Below, in pieces: positions 43,690 to 54,238 of a stretch of DNA of 64,000 nt. How positions within the stretch are numbered: the first letter of the stretch is position 1; every line of letters begins with the position of its first letter. This stretch comes from Cordylochernes scorpioides (taxonomy: Eukaryota > Arthropoda > Arachnida > Pseudoscorpiones > Chernetidae): positions 144,729,361 through 144,793,360 of the forward strand of contig CP092864.1 in assembly GCA_030710605.1 (NCBI GenBank). The letters are read 5' to 3'. The translations under genes and the position numbers were made by a program. Below the pieces are notes generated by a model that did not search any database, was not told the origin of the DNA, and saw only the letters and a list, made by a program, of their open reading frames with translations.

Positions 43690-44130
43690 TTAAGATGTGG
43701 AAAAGCTCGCTAAAAAATCTGGGCTCAACAGGCCTGGCTGATAGTACCCTGTAAGGGCTCCTAATCCAGGGATACAGGATGAGCAGCGTTTGTACTCCAT
43801 GTTATGAGCAGCTGCACAAGGCGTCTGTTCCTCATGTCAGAGGCGGCCATTTCTTTTGGAGCTAAGTCGGCCTGCCACTGAGTAGTGCTCCCAGTTTTGA
43901 TGACAAAGGCAGATGCATTCTACTTCACCCAGTGATGATGGTTGTCAAATCTCAAGCTTTACAAACTTGTGATACCCTACTATTATTGAGTGGAGATAAG
44001 AAAGAAGAAGACATTATTGACTGTATTGACTCATCCATTGATGAGCTCTATTCATCCCCAGTAGACACCATCACAAGCTCTACAAGCTTGAAACCCTGAT
44101 ATGATTGAGTGGAGATAAGAGAGAAAAAGA
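43690..44130 (+). mobile_element. Retroposon family A (5'-truncated) followed by a type-B tail
   Basis: Family A from AAGCTCGCTAAAAAATCTGG to GAGTGGAGATAAGAAAGAAG (about 44010), then ACATTATTGACTGTATTGAC ... ending GAGTGGAGATAAGAGAGAA (44130). The second sits directly on the tail of the first. Confidence 0.8.
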
Positions 44131-44299
44131 AGAAAAGAGACAGTAATAGACAATATTTCAGTAATGTTATTTACAATGTATCAAATAGGGGGAAAGAAGA
44201 AAGAAAGAGCTTGGCAAACTTTATATACAAGCATTATCAAGAACAGACATCATGACCAACAACCAGTTCTGAACATCTAATGAATTGTATCAAATCCTC

Positions 44300-44410
44300 C
44301 AAAAAAAGACCTCTGGGAAAACCCGAGGACTATTATAGAAAAGCTGAGACAATGGAACCTAATGGAGATCGTTTAAACGACTTGAGGAATGAGCAACAAC
44401 ATATCAAAAA
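44300..44410. repeat. Inverted partner of 45338-45440
   Basis: CTGAGACAATGGAACCTAATG and AGATCGTTTAAACGACTTGA occur in reverse complement at 45338-45440, where they interrupt a SINE. Confidence 0.8.
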
Positions 44411-44474
44411 CAAATATTTTCTTTTCTTAAAAAAAAACAATAATTAGTAATATTTACAGAAATTTATATTAGTA

Positions 44475-44735
44475 AGAGTGAAAAAAACAGTTGGCCCGGC
44501 TGATAGCACCCTGTAAGGGCTCCAGGGATACAGGATGAATAGCGTTTGTACTCCATGTTAGGAGCTGCTGCACATGGCATCTGTTCCTCATGTCAGAGGC
44601 GGCCATTTCTTTTGGAGCTAGGTCGGCCTGCCACTGAGTAGTGCTCCCAGTCTTAATGACAAAGGCAGACGCATTCTACTTCACCCAGTCATGATACCCT
44701 AATAAGTTTGAGTGGAGATAAGAAATAAGAAGACT
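44475..44735 (+). mobile_element. Retroposon family A, 5'-truncated with internal deletion
   Basis: Starts CAGTTGGCCCGGCTGATAGC, lacks the CTAATCC stretch, ends TTGAGTGGAGATAAGAAA. Confidence 0.8.
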
Positions 44736-44744
44736 AAAAGAAGT

Positions 44745-44935
44745 TTTACCTTTCAGCATGTATATTAGGATTCAGACAATAACTCTGAAAAATATTTGAT
44801 ACACAGTCACCTTTATTGAAGACATATAAAAGATAACGAAGTGTGAACAAAATTTGCCTCTGTCTCCTTGAAAAAAATAGATGAGCAGTGATACCAAAGA
44901 ATTTCCACTTCCTTGAGTTTTGTCCATGAGTGCTG
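44745..44935. repeat. Unknown repeat, inverted copy at 63105-63290
   Basis: CCTTTCAGCATGTATATTAGG ... TTGATACACAGTCACCTTTA ... CACTTCCTTGAGTTTTGTCC, matched in reverse near the right end of the window. Confidence 0.75.
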
Positions 44936-45097
44936 TAGAATCTTTCTCTAGAGTCTTTTAGAGAAAGGTGTCTATCTTCTTACTGGAAAACTGCTGAGGT
45001 GTAAACAAGGTCATTTTGGAGATGAAAAGTGTCTCTATTGTTAACAGATGAAGACTGTAGTGAGTGTCCTCTCATGGAGGTTTAACTGTAAATTCCA

Positions 45098-45495
45098 GGG
45101 GGAGGTGGAAGAATGGTTTGAACCGTTTGTTTTTGACCGCTACGACCCGGGTTCGATTACCACATTCTGGTTAAGAAAAAAATGCTCCAATGGCCCCGGA
45201 ATTTTGTAAAAGTCCAATCCCACCAGCAAGTGCAAGTAACCAAATAGGGCTCTGGCACATTTGTAAGTGCAAAGTCGAACTGCTTTTCACATGTGTAAAC
45301 ATGTGGTGCACTTACAGTAAAAGCAGTCGCTTCCTTCTGTTGTTACTTATTCCTCAAGTGGTTTAAACGATCTCCATTAGGTTCCATTGTCTCAGCTTTT
45401 CTATTATAATCCTGGGGTTTTCTTAGAGGTCTTTTTTCGTTTACTTCTACCCACCATGATTATCATGGCCTGTACCACGTGTACTAGGGATAAGC
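45098..45495 (+). mobile_element. tRNA-derived SINE interrupted by a ~100-bp insert
   Basis: Head GGGAGGTGGAAGAATGG and CCGGGTTCGATTACC, body CCCACCAGCAAGTGCAAG, tail GCTTTTCACATGTGTAAAC to AGTCGC at about 45331. The inverted-repeat insert (45338-45440) follows, then the tail resumes CTTCTACCCACCATG to CTAGGGATAAGC. Confidence 0.8.
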
Positions 45496-45509
45496 AAAAA
45501 AAAATCTGT

Positions 45510-45790
45510 AGATTCTAAACACAAGGTAATAAGACCAAATCCAAATAAATAAATAGTGTATGACGTTTCGGTAACAGCGTTGTTACCATCTTCAGATAAA
45601 AGTATTTAATGAGAAATTTTACCACAACATGTTTTAAATAGTTACTGTTATCAATGCTGTGGTAAGATTTCTCATTCAGTACTTTTGTCCGAAGATGGTA
45701 ACAATGCTGTTATCGAAACGTCACACACTATTTATTTGGATTTGGTCTTATTACCTTGTGTTCATAATCTATAATCCAAATTGTGCCTTA
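45510..45790. mobile_element. PM1 palindromic MITE, long-loop form
   Basis: AAGGTAATAAGACCAAATCC ... GACGTTTCGGTAACAGC, inner GAGAAATTTTACCACAACATG loop, mirrored arm to AATCTATAATCCAAATTGTG. The long-loop form recurs at 62665-62985. Confidence 0.85.
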
Positions 45791-45839
45791 ACAAACTGTA
45801 CATAATTTCAACTCTACACACGACAGAAGAAGGACTCAC

Positions 45840-45923
45840 CTCCAGGATCTGGTCACCCCGCATAAGCCTTCCGTCAGCCGACACAGCACCCTCGGGGTAG
45901 ATGTCATGGATGATCACAGCACC
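45840..45923 (-). CDS. MPDZ: MPDZ/PATJ-like exon B: middle of the first PDZ domain
   Basis: A 28-codon exon with acceptor TGATGTAG|GGT and donor GAG|GTGAGT, phase 0 at both ends. It encodes GAVIIHDIYPEGAVSADGRL then MRGDQILE, the IVIHEVY-like strand and the DGRL-GDQILE signature of a PDZ domain. It links exon A (..GGEDTPM) to exon C (VNGTNL..) without a break, so the three exons together form one complete PDZ domain of about 90 residues. Too short for an ordinary reading-frame scan, it was found by splice-site and domain continuity. Confidence 0.9.
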
Positions 45924-46114
45924 CTACATCACATGTATTGTCATTCCTTGACAACAACCACCAAGATTTCCATTAGATTTTTAGAATGGAGACTTATCAG
46001 CTGACATTCCTTTTAGAATTTGATATCTCAGCCAAAAATTAATTTTATACCTACAGCATTTTTATGAAATTATGTAAAATAGTATTTGATTATATTTTAA
46101 CTTGTAAAATGAAA

Positions 46115-46300
46115 GGATTTAAAAGCACGAATGTTTTTTTTATACATAATACAAACTTCTACTGCCCTTACTGCGATTAAAAAATATATTGGGAGGGCTT
46201 CATCACAGTAAGGACAGTAGAAGTTTGTATTATGTATAAAAGAAACATTCGCGCTTTTAAATCCTTTTATTTTTTATATATAGATGGCGCGTTATTGCTT
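46115..46300. mobile_element. M2 palindromic MITE
   Basis: CACGAATGTTTTTTTTATAC ... CTTCTACTGCCCTTACTGC mirrored by AAGGACAGTAGAAGTTTG ... AAACATTCGCGCTTTTAAAT. Confidence 0.8.
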
Positions 46301-46364
46301 TGTGTTAAGTTATGTTATTTTAACTTGTGTCCTTTTGTCTGATATATTGTATACAAGAAATAAA

Positions 46365-46610
46365 AGAAAATAAGACCTAATCCAAATAATTTATTAATGT
46401 GTGACGTTTCGGCAACAGCATTGTCACCATCATTAGACAAAAGAATAAAATGATTGATGAAATTTGATGAAAAATTGATTTTTTTTTCCTTTTGTCTGAT
46501 GATGGTGATAATGCTGTTACCGAAAAGTCACACACTATTAAATTATTTGGATTAGGTCCTTTTTTCTTGTATTATCATCTATAATCCAAATTGTGCTTTA
46601 TCATATACAA
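46365..46610. mobile_element. PM1 palindromic MITE
   Basis: AAAATAAGACCTAATCCAAAT arm, CATCATTAGACAAAAG, mirrored arm ending CTATAATCCAAATTGTGC. Confidence 0.85.
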
Positions 46611-46769
46611 GAAATAGTTAACGAGTATTTGTTAAATTGACAAGTAGCATGGATTATAGATTGTAAACACCTTTGTTTAAGTAGACAAGAAGTGATTCCA
46701 AGAAAGAGCCTTTACCATGTTTTATACTTTCAAACATAGTACTATAAGTATGTGGAACGACATTTTTGA

Positions 46770-47085
46770 AAATATCTCGCATGTGTTTCTTTTGAACGAA
46801 AAATCGAAATTTATTTTAAGGAGAAATAACGATTATTTCTAACCTTAGGGATGAAGTGTGAAAGGATGAATTGTTAAGAGTAATGGTAAACGGAAAAATA
46901 AAAGTGTCCAGGGATGGGAATTATTTTTCCATTTATCATTACTCTTCACAATTAATCCTTTCATACTTCATCCTTAAGGTTAGAAATGGTCGTTATTTCT
47001 CCTTAAAAATAAGTTTCAATTTTTCGTTCAAAAGAAACACATGCGGGATATTTTCAAATGTTGTTCTACAATTATAAGTCGCCTT
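46770..47085. mobile_element. Foldback MITE (copy of 36745-37015)
   Basis: TTTTGAAAATATCTCGCATGT ... AGTAATGGTAAACGG mirrored by CCATTTATCATTACTC ... GCGGGATATTTTCAAATG. Arms are about 150 bp. The 68-residue frame here is a by-product. Confidence 0.85.
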
Positions 47086-47379
47086 ATATTATATAAAAAT
47101 CCGTATAAATATATAATATGCTACGAGCAATCATTCTTCTGCCAACATCAAATTGAGTTTTTTTTCTTAACAGATGGTATGTATGATATTGCATCATAAT
47201 AAGTACATTATAACTCATAAAAGAATATAAGACCTAATCCCAATAATTTATGAATGTGAACTCTTTAAAATGTAATCTTCAAGTGATGGCTTAGCATCAA
47301 CATTGATATTCACTATGGAATTCTTCAGCTCATAGGAAGAATAACTTCTTAGGTCCATTTAGTCTATCAAAAATGATAA

Positions 47380-48145
47380 AGCACAATTTGGATTATAGAT
47401 TATAATAAAATAAAATAAGACCTAATCCAACCTAATCACACACTAATAAAAATATTAAAATATTTTAAAAAGGCATTGTACATGTTAAGACACATACCAA
47501 AACTTCAACAACAAAAAAGACAAGGTAATAAACAGTACAAAAGTGAAATTGCACTGGGATCAGGTGGATGAATTAGGAAAAATGCATCTTCTGATCGTGC
47601 AACTGAAAGTTGCTGATGGCTTGTGTCATCTGTTGGAATATATATCCACTAATCCTTGGTTCTTAATTATTTCAGAATTGGCCAAATACCCATTCTTGAT
47701 TAATCAAGAGGTACAGCTTGCACTACACTGATGAGGGCCAACAGCCCGAAATGCATATATGGTTAGCTTTTCTTGATTATTAAAGAAAGGGTATTTGGTC
47801 AATTCTGGAATAAATAAAAATCAACAATTAATACAAGAAATTAAGACCTAATCTAAATAATTTATTAGTGTGTGACGTTTCCACCAACAGCATGTCACCA
47901 TCATTATTTTTATTTAAGTAACCCAGGTTCCTGGAGCGTACAAAATACGCCAACTGTCACCATCATCAGACAAAAGAATAAATGAGAAAAGATATCACAG
48001 CAAGTTCTTATATAGTATACTGTTAGCAAGTGTTTATACAAGATAACAGATAAATGCTGTTTCCGAAACGTCACACACTAATAAATTGTTTGGATTAGGT
48101 CTTATTTTCTTGTATTATAATCTATAATCCAAATTGTGCTTTATC
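47380..48145. mobile_element. PM1 fragments, a foldback-arm copy and a full PM1
   Basis: 47380-47455 is a PM1 end. 47670-47825 is a diverged short copy of the 14938-15767 foldback with the CAACAGCCCGAAATGC motif. 47835-48145 is a PM1 copy that carries an insert with AACCCAGGTTCCTGGAGCG. Confidence 0.7.
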
Positions 48146-48199
48146 AAAAAAAAAAAAAAGTTTATATTTATTCCGACAGATGGCACAAGCTATCAGCAA

Positions 48200-48275
48200 C
48201 TTTTGTTATTGCTGTTTTTTAGCCCCTTGTGTAAAGATTACAGGAATTCCATGAGTTCATGCTCCTCAAGCTATG
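48200..48275 (-). repeat. Fragment of retroposon family C
   Basis: CCCCTTGTGTAAAGATTAC and CATGAGTTCATGCTCCTC match the reverse of family C. Confidence 0.6.
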
Positions 48276-48469
48276 CAACTTTTAGTTACAAGATGTGGAG
48301 ATGCCTTTTTCTTAAAAAACACAATGTTGAGAAAGACTTACATAATTACCAAATTAAACAATGTTTAAGTACCTGCGCTGTTATCAAGTTATGTGTTTAA
48401 AATATTTTATTCATTGTGTTGAATCTCAATGTTACTATAGTTATATATTTTGAAAATAGAGCAATCCAT

Positions 48470-48720
48470 ATTCATATTCATTAGATAATAAAAAGGCATA
48501 TATTGGATTTAATAAAAGATTTATTTTGCCAATATTTCGGCTGGCTGAACGCCAACCTTTATCGAGTATTTACGAGTATAACACTATGCGGCGCTGAGTT
48601 TGTGTATACAAAAATGTAATGCCTCGATAAAGGTTGGCGTTCAGCCATCCGAAATATCGGCAAAATAAATATTTCATTCAAACCAATATATGCCTTTTTA
48701 TTATCTAATAGTAATATATA
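48470..48720. mobile_element. Complete hairpin MITE
   Basis: TTAGATAATAAAAAGGCATAT ... GAACGCCAACCTTTATCGAG mirrored by CTCGATAAAGGTTGGCGTTC ... ATGCCTTTTTATTATCTAA. A fragment lies at 20430-20603. Confidence 0.9.
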
Positions 48721-48756
48721 GATTGATGATAAACCATTGTTATTAATTATATATAC

Positions 48757-48922
48757 AGTAAAGAAGGACACCTAATTGCAGAGACAAAGTGTTCTTTAGG
48801 GAGAGGTGTCCTCTTACCTGAGAGTTGCTAAATAGCAAAAATGGTAACTTTGCAAATGAAAACTGTCCTTTATGGAGAGGTGTCCGCTAGCGGGTGTCCG
48901 CTAAAGGGAGGTTCTACTGTAT
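48757..48922. mobile_element. pogo-like MITE
   Basis: ATACAGTAAAGAAGGACACC to GGAGGTTCTACTGTA, with AACTGTCCTTTATGGAGAGG inside. Confidence 0.8.
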
Positions 48923-49069
48923 TATATTGCATAACAATATTCCATGGCAATGTGATTGAGTATTAAATAAATGCTCCTTTCATGATCTCATCAATGTAAG
49001 ATTTTTAATTTATTCCCTATAAACCAGGAAGAATCCCAGAGTTGCTCATTAACACTGAAGACTTCAAAT

Positions 49070-50810
49070 GTTGTCCAAATATAGTAGGTACTTCCATCGT
49101 TGCCCATACATTAACAAAAAAGACTTCCATTGTTGCCTATAAACAATGAATATTCCATTGTTGCCCATACATTAACAAAAAAAGACTTCCATTGTTGCCT
49201 ATAAACAATAAAGACTTCTATTGTTGCCCATACATTAACAAAAAAGACCTCCATTGTTTTCTATACAAGGATGACACGCAAAATCGCAAGGATCCCTGCG
49301 CAAGGATGACACGCAAAATCGTGAAGCGTTCCATTGTTTTCTATAAACAATGAATCTTCTATTGTTGTCTATGAACAATGAATCTTCCATTGTTGTCTAT
49401 AAACAATGAATCTTCCATTGTTGCCTATAAACAATGAATCTTCTATTGTTGTCTATAAACAATGAATCTTCCATTGTTGTCTATAAACAATGAATCTTCC
49501 ATTGTTGCCTATAAGCAATGAATCTTACATTGTTACCTATAAACAATGAATCTTCTATTGTTGTCTATAAACAATGAATCTTCCATTGTTGTCTATAAAC
49601 AATGAATCTTCCATTGTTGCCCATACATTAACAAAAAAATACTTCCATTGTTGCCTATAAACAATGAATCTTCCATTGTTGTCTATAAACAATGAATCTT
49701 CCATTGTTGTCTATAAACAATGAATTTTCCATTGTTGCAAGTAAACAAGAAAGAAATAGATTGTTGCCCCAAAAAAAAAAACTCCTATTGTTGTACATAA
49801 AAAATTAAGACTTCCATTATTGTTCATAAACAACCAAAACTTCTTTACATTGTTGCACAAAAATAATGGAGACTTACATTGTTGTCTATAAACAATTAAG
49901 ATGTATAGTGTTGCCTATTATTGCACATCAACAATGAACCCTTCCTTCAATTTTTGCCAGTAAATATTGTAGAATCCTTCCATTTTTGTCTATAAACAGT
50001 GAAGCTTCCAATGTTGAAAGTAAACAATGAAGACTTCCAATGTTGCCCATAAACAATGAATACTTGCAATGTTGCAAATGAATACATAATAATTCCATTG
50101 ATGCCCATAAACAACAAAGATTTCTATTGTTGCCCAAAAACAATGATAGTTCAATTGTTGCAAGTAAACAATGAAGACTTCCAATGTTGCACATAAACAA
50201 TGAATACTTCAATGTTGAGAGTAAATACAGAAGAATTCCATTTATGCCCATAAACAACAAAGATTTCTATTGTTGACCAAACACAATGATAGTTCAATTG
50301 TAGCAAGTAAACAATGAAGACTTCCAATGTTGTCCATAAACAATGAATACTTGTAATGTTGCAAATAAATACAGAGGAATTCCATTGTTGCCCAAAAACA
50401 ATGATACTTCAATTGTTGCAAGTAAACAATGAAGATCACCATTGTTGCCCAAAGATTTCTATTGTTTCTGTAATCAATGAAGACTTTAATTGTTGTCTGT
50501 AATCGATGAAGACATATAGTATATTGTTATCCATAAAACAAATAAAACTACCATTTTTGCAAATAACAAATATCTTTTTTTTTTCAATAAACAATGCATA
50601 CTCCCATCCAGTGTTTCAGGTGAACAAAGAAGACTTCCATTGTTGGCCAAAATCAACAGAGACTATTATTGTTGCTCATAAACACTAGAATTCCTTTGTT
50701 GCCTATAAACAATGAAATCTTCCATTGTTGCCCATAAATTTTGAAGACTTCCTTTCATTATTGATTCATAAATAGATTTACATTATTGGCCATAAACAAT
50801 GAGCACAATA
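49070..50810. repeat. Degenerate 28-bp tandem array
   Basis: The unit is of the form CCATTGTTGTCTATAAACAA plus TGAATCTT, near-perfect at 49330-49740 and increasingly diverged toward 50810. Minus-strand frames such as 49928-50260 are by-products. Confidence 0.9.
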
Positions 50811-51079
50811 GAAACTTTCTTGTAAATGGCACTCCAGTTGTAGAACCAAAGTGTCCTTTAGGGAGAGGTGTCTCTTACTGGAGAGTTACTATTTTTTTAT
50901 ATGCTAAAACTAAAAAAAAAATTGAGAATATTATATTTGCAATAAATTGATAAAGAGGGAGCAATCTCTCAAAATATTTTAAGAAAAAAATTTTTTTTTT
51001 CTTTACAGATCCAGGTACGCCCTTTTATATAATATTATATTTATTTATTATCATATATATTATAGATTATTATATCCTT
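50811..51079. other. Intron spacer with a partial pogo-like MITE
   Basis: GTGTCCTTTAGGGAGAGGTG with a GGAGAGTTAC relic. The rest is AT-rich. Confidence 0.5.
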
Positions 51080-51945
51080 GTTTATTCCATTGTTACAAGT
51101 AAAAAAAGAAAACTTCTATTGTGTGTAACCCAATAAACAAAGAAGACTCTCATTGCTGCCCATAAATAAAGATTTTTATTGTTACAAGTAAACAAAGAAT
51201 ACTTCTATTGTTACCCAATAAACAAAGAAGGCCCTCATTGCTGCCCATAAATAAAGATTTTGATTGTTGCAAGTAATCAAAGAATACTACTATTGTTACC
51301 CAATAAACAAAGAAGGCTCTCATTGCTGCCCATAAATAAAGATTTTGATTGTTGCAAGTAATCAAAGAAAACTACTATTGTTACCCAATAAACAAAGAAG
51401 GCTCTCATTGCTGCCCATAAATAAAGATTTTGATTGTTGCAAGTAATCAAAGAATACTACTATTGTTACCCAATAAACAAAGAAGACTCTCATTGCTGCC
51501 CATAAATAAAGATTTTTATTGTTACAAGTAAACAAAGAATACTTCTATTGTTACCCAATAAACAAAGAAGGCCCTCATTGCTGCCCATAAATAAAGATTT
51601 TGATTGTTGCAAGTAATCAAAGAAAACTACTATTGTTACCCAATAAACAAAGAAGGCTCTCATTGCTGCCCATAAATAAAGATTTTTATTGTTACAAGTA
51701 AACAAAGAATACTTCTATTGTTACCCAATAAACAAAGAAGGCTCTCATTGCTGCCCATAAATAAAGATTTTGATTGTTGCAAGTAATCAAAGAATACTAC
51801 TATTGTTACCCAATAAACAAAGAAGGCTCTCATTGCTGCCCATAAATAAAGATTTTGATTGTTGCAAGTAATCAAAGAGAACTTCTATTGTTACCCAATA
51901 AACAAAGTGTCCTTCTATTGTTGCCTATAAACAATGAATACTCTC
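51080..51945. repeat. 85-bp tandem array built of three diverged 28-bp units
   Basis: Each 85-bp unit reads CTCATTGCTGCCCATAAATAAAG.. (28), GATTGTTGCAAGTAATCAAAG.. (27) and ACTATTGTTACCCAATAAAC.. (30), taking partial motifs of each. Two variants (GTAATCAAAG and GTAAACAAAG) alternate, giving 170- and 340-bp super-periods. It ends about 35 bp from the exon A donor. Confidence 0.9.
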
Positions 51946-51982
51946 ACTGGAAACTTTCACCAAGGCTTCATGAACTACTCAC

Positions 51983-52292
51983 CATAGGCGTGTCCTCTCC
52001 ACCCACCACCTTCATGCCCAGGGGTCGGCCCGAGCTACGGTCCACGGTCAAAGTGACCTCCCGGCCTGGGATGACAGGACACACCTTCGGATCTGTCAGA
52101 GGCTTGGGGGCCTCCACTTTAGGGGGAGGCAACGGCGAAGGTGTCCGTGGAGGGGAAGAACGCGAAGCAAGGGATGCGGATTTCAGTCCAGGCATCCGCG
52201 CAGGACGGCGGCAGTTGAGTTTCCCAGAGAGATGGCCAGGTTTGAAGAAGGGCAGTTGTGGACAGCCTGTCGCATGTTTGTTAGGACTGTCA
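51983..52292 (-). CDS. MPDZ: MPDZ/PATJ-like exon A: proline-rich linker and start of the first PDZ domain
   Basis: The donor is ATG|GTGAGT at 51982. The 5' limit is less sure. The frame is closed by a TGA at 52297-52295, so the acceptor is probably the AG just after it (exon from 52292) or the one at 52287 (exon from 52286). The encoded linker is rich in Pro, Ser and basic residues (SSPPRTPSPLPPPKVEAPK). It is followed by DPKVCPVIPGREVTLTVDRS and GRPLGMKVVGGEDTPM, the first beta strands and carboxylate-binding loop (PLGM in place of the usual GLGF-type loop) of a PDZ domain. The CP-(I/V)-(I/V)-PG lead-in is characteristic of one PDZ in MPDZ/PATJ. The 155-residue plus-strand frame over this exon is its antisense. 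Confidence 0.85.
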
Positions 52293-53594
52293 CTTCAACC
52301 TGGCGTAGGTACCAAAGAATAATTCTTTCCCATTCTTTTAATGATCAATCCTGAAGATAGAGGTGATCACAAAGCATTCATAGAATTAAGAGACAATGGC
52401 CAAAGTGTCTTAAATCTTTTAATGGTGTACACATTCCTATTGACAAATACATTTCAATTCTATAAAACAATTTCTTGTATCAATATTGAGTAAAATTAAT
52501 AATTCCTCCAGAGAAAAGTGTCTTCTCAAAAAAGACACCTTTACCTGGAGAAATGATTAATTTTACTCAAATACATATCAGGAAAGCATCTTCAGACAAA
52601 AGTACTGAAGTACTTGAGGAAAGCAAATAAGATCACCACATCAATACATATTTTCAAAGATGACATTCCAACCTTCCTCATGTCCAATATGAATCACTTC
52701 ATCATGAACAAGCAACATAGAAAATCCCTTAAGATGATTAATATCACCATTAATAAACAATGGTATAATTATTTTGGCTGAAATGGTGCTGTGAGCTATA
52801 GTTCCAATAAGTTCCTGTATGTGTTGGGTTTTTGTATATAGAGGTTGTAAAATTGTTATTATTGTATGATAAGTTCATGAAAAGGAAATTTATTGATTTG
52901 TTGTTATCTACTTCCATAGATAAATTTCCAAAATAAATTTCATGGACATGAACTTATCATACAATAATAACAATATTACAACCTCTATATACAAAAAACC
53001 AACACATACAGGAACTTATTGGAACTATAGCTCACAGCACCATTTAAGCCAAAAAGTAGGATTAGTAAAAGCTCTTATATATAGAACTTTTACGCTCATC
53101 AATGATACAACTAAAATGGTATAATCATGATAATTCTTCCAATAGTGTATAAAACTATATAATAAATACTACTTAAAAAGACTAGAGCATATGATCAGAT
53201 TCAGTTTTGAACATAATAAGATTGATTTGTATCTTGATTCATGCGGTTTCATGCTAATATTTCTACAAATGAGGGGCATACTATTGAGATTTGGTAAGTT
53301 AGAATTCTCTACTGATCTTATGACACAGGCATTAATGATCCACGTCATACCTCAGGCTGGAACATGGCATGGCACAACAGATGATCCATAAGAGATTAAG
53401 GCATAGCAAAACCATAATATGCAAATATAGATTATAAATGTCATAGATATAGAAGGTAATGGGTTTATCCAACATGACAGCATCCAAGATAGTCATCGGA
53501 AAAATTTGTGTCGAAGTGTGGATAGAACTCTTCAGTTATGGACTAGGTCAATGGGGAGAGAGGGAAGTAGGGATCAACAACACACTTGTACTAA
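52293..53594. other. Upstream intron of the PDZ gene, two hairpins
   Basis: 52490-52590: AGTAAAATTAATAATTCCTCC mirrored around AAAAGTGTCTTCTCAAAAAAGACACC. 52795-53060: foldback with GTGCTGTGAGCTATAGTTCC and GGAACTATAGCTCACAGCAC at the ends, arms about 110 bp. No upstream exon was recognised out to 64000. Confidence 0.7.
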
Positions 53595-53603
53595 GAAACA
53601 CAA

Positions 53604-53953
53604 CTCTGCCTTTGCCGGTCCCAAGTCCCGATGAAAAAGGAGGAGGGGGAGCAGTAACAAGCTCACTAAAAAACCTGGGCTTAGCTGGCCCGGCTGATAG
53701 TACCCTGTAAGGGCTCCTAATCCAGGGATACAGGACGAGTTTGTATTCCATGTTAGGAGCGGCTGCACATGGCGTCTGTTCCTCATGTCAGAGGCGGCCA
53801 TTTCTTTTGGAGCTAAGTCGACCTGCCACTGAGTAGTGTTCCCAGTCTTAATGACAAAGGCAGACGCATTCTACTTCACCCAATCATGATGGTTGTCAAC
53901 TTTACAAGCTTGATACCGTAATATGATTGAGTGGAGATAAGAAAGAAAGTGCG
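53604..53953 (+). mobile_element. Retroposon family A with 14-bp target-site duplication
   Basis: ACTAAGAAACACAA lies at 53590-53603 and again at 53954-53967. The element starts CTCTGCCTTTGCCGG and ends GAGTGGAGATAAGAAAG. It inserted at the left border of a PM1 MITE. Confidence 0.95.
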
Positions 53954-54188
53954 ACTAAGAAACACAAGGTAATAAGACCAATTCCAAATTTAAAAAAAAA
54001 AATAGTGTCTGACGTTTCTGTATGAGCGTTGTTACCATCATCAGACAAAAGTGCTGAATAATGTATAGATTCAGTACTTTTGCCTGAAGATGGTAACAAC
54101 GCTGTTACTGGAATGTGACACACTATTTATTTGGATTTGATCTTTTTACCTTGTGTTTATAATCTATAACCCAAATTGTGCCTATCAT
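53954..54188. mobile_element. PM1 palindromic MITE
   Basis: AAGGTAATAAGACCAATTCC arm with an A-run, CATCATCAGACAAAAG, mirrored arm to TATAACCCAAATTGTGCC. Confidence 0.85.
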
Positions 54189-54238
54189 ATACTGGCTTGT
54201 AATGAGTATCCACTCTATATAGAGTGGAATATCTTTAT

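Larger units (their letters stand above)
43631..45839 (-). other. Intron B-C of the PDZ gene
   Basis: 2209 bp holding two family A copies, a type-B tail, an older pogo-like MITE (about 44935-45095), a SINE and a PM1 copy. Confidence 0.75.
45924..51982 (-). other. Intron A-B of the PDZ gene
   Basis: 6059 bp, more than half of it in the two related tandem arrays at 49070-50810 and 51080-51945. Confidence 0.75.

Noticed and set aside
49928-51875. Repeated minus-strand peptides of 64-110 residues
   Set aside because: Translations of the 28-bp and 85-bp arrays; the same peptide recurs only because the DNA does.
51855-52322. 155-codon plus-strand frame
   Set aside because: Antisense of PDZ exon A and partly of the 85-bp array.
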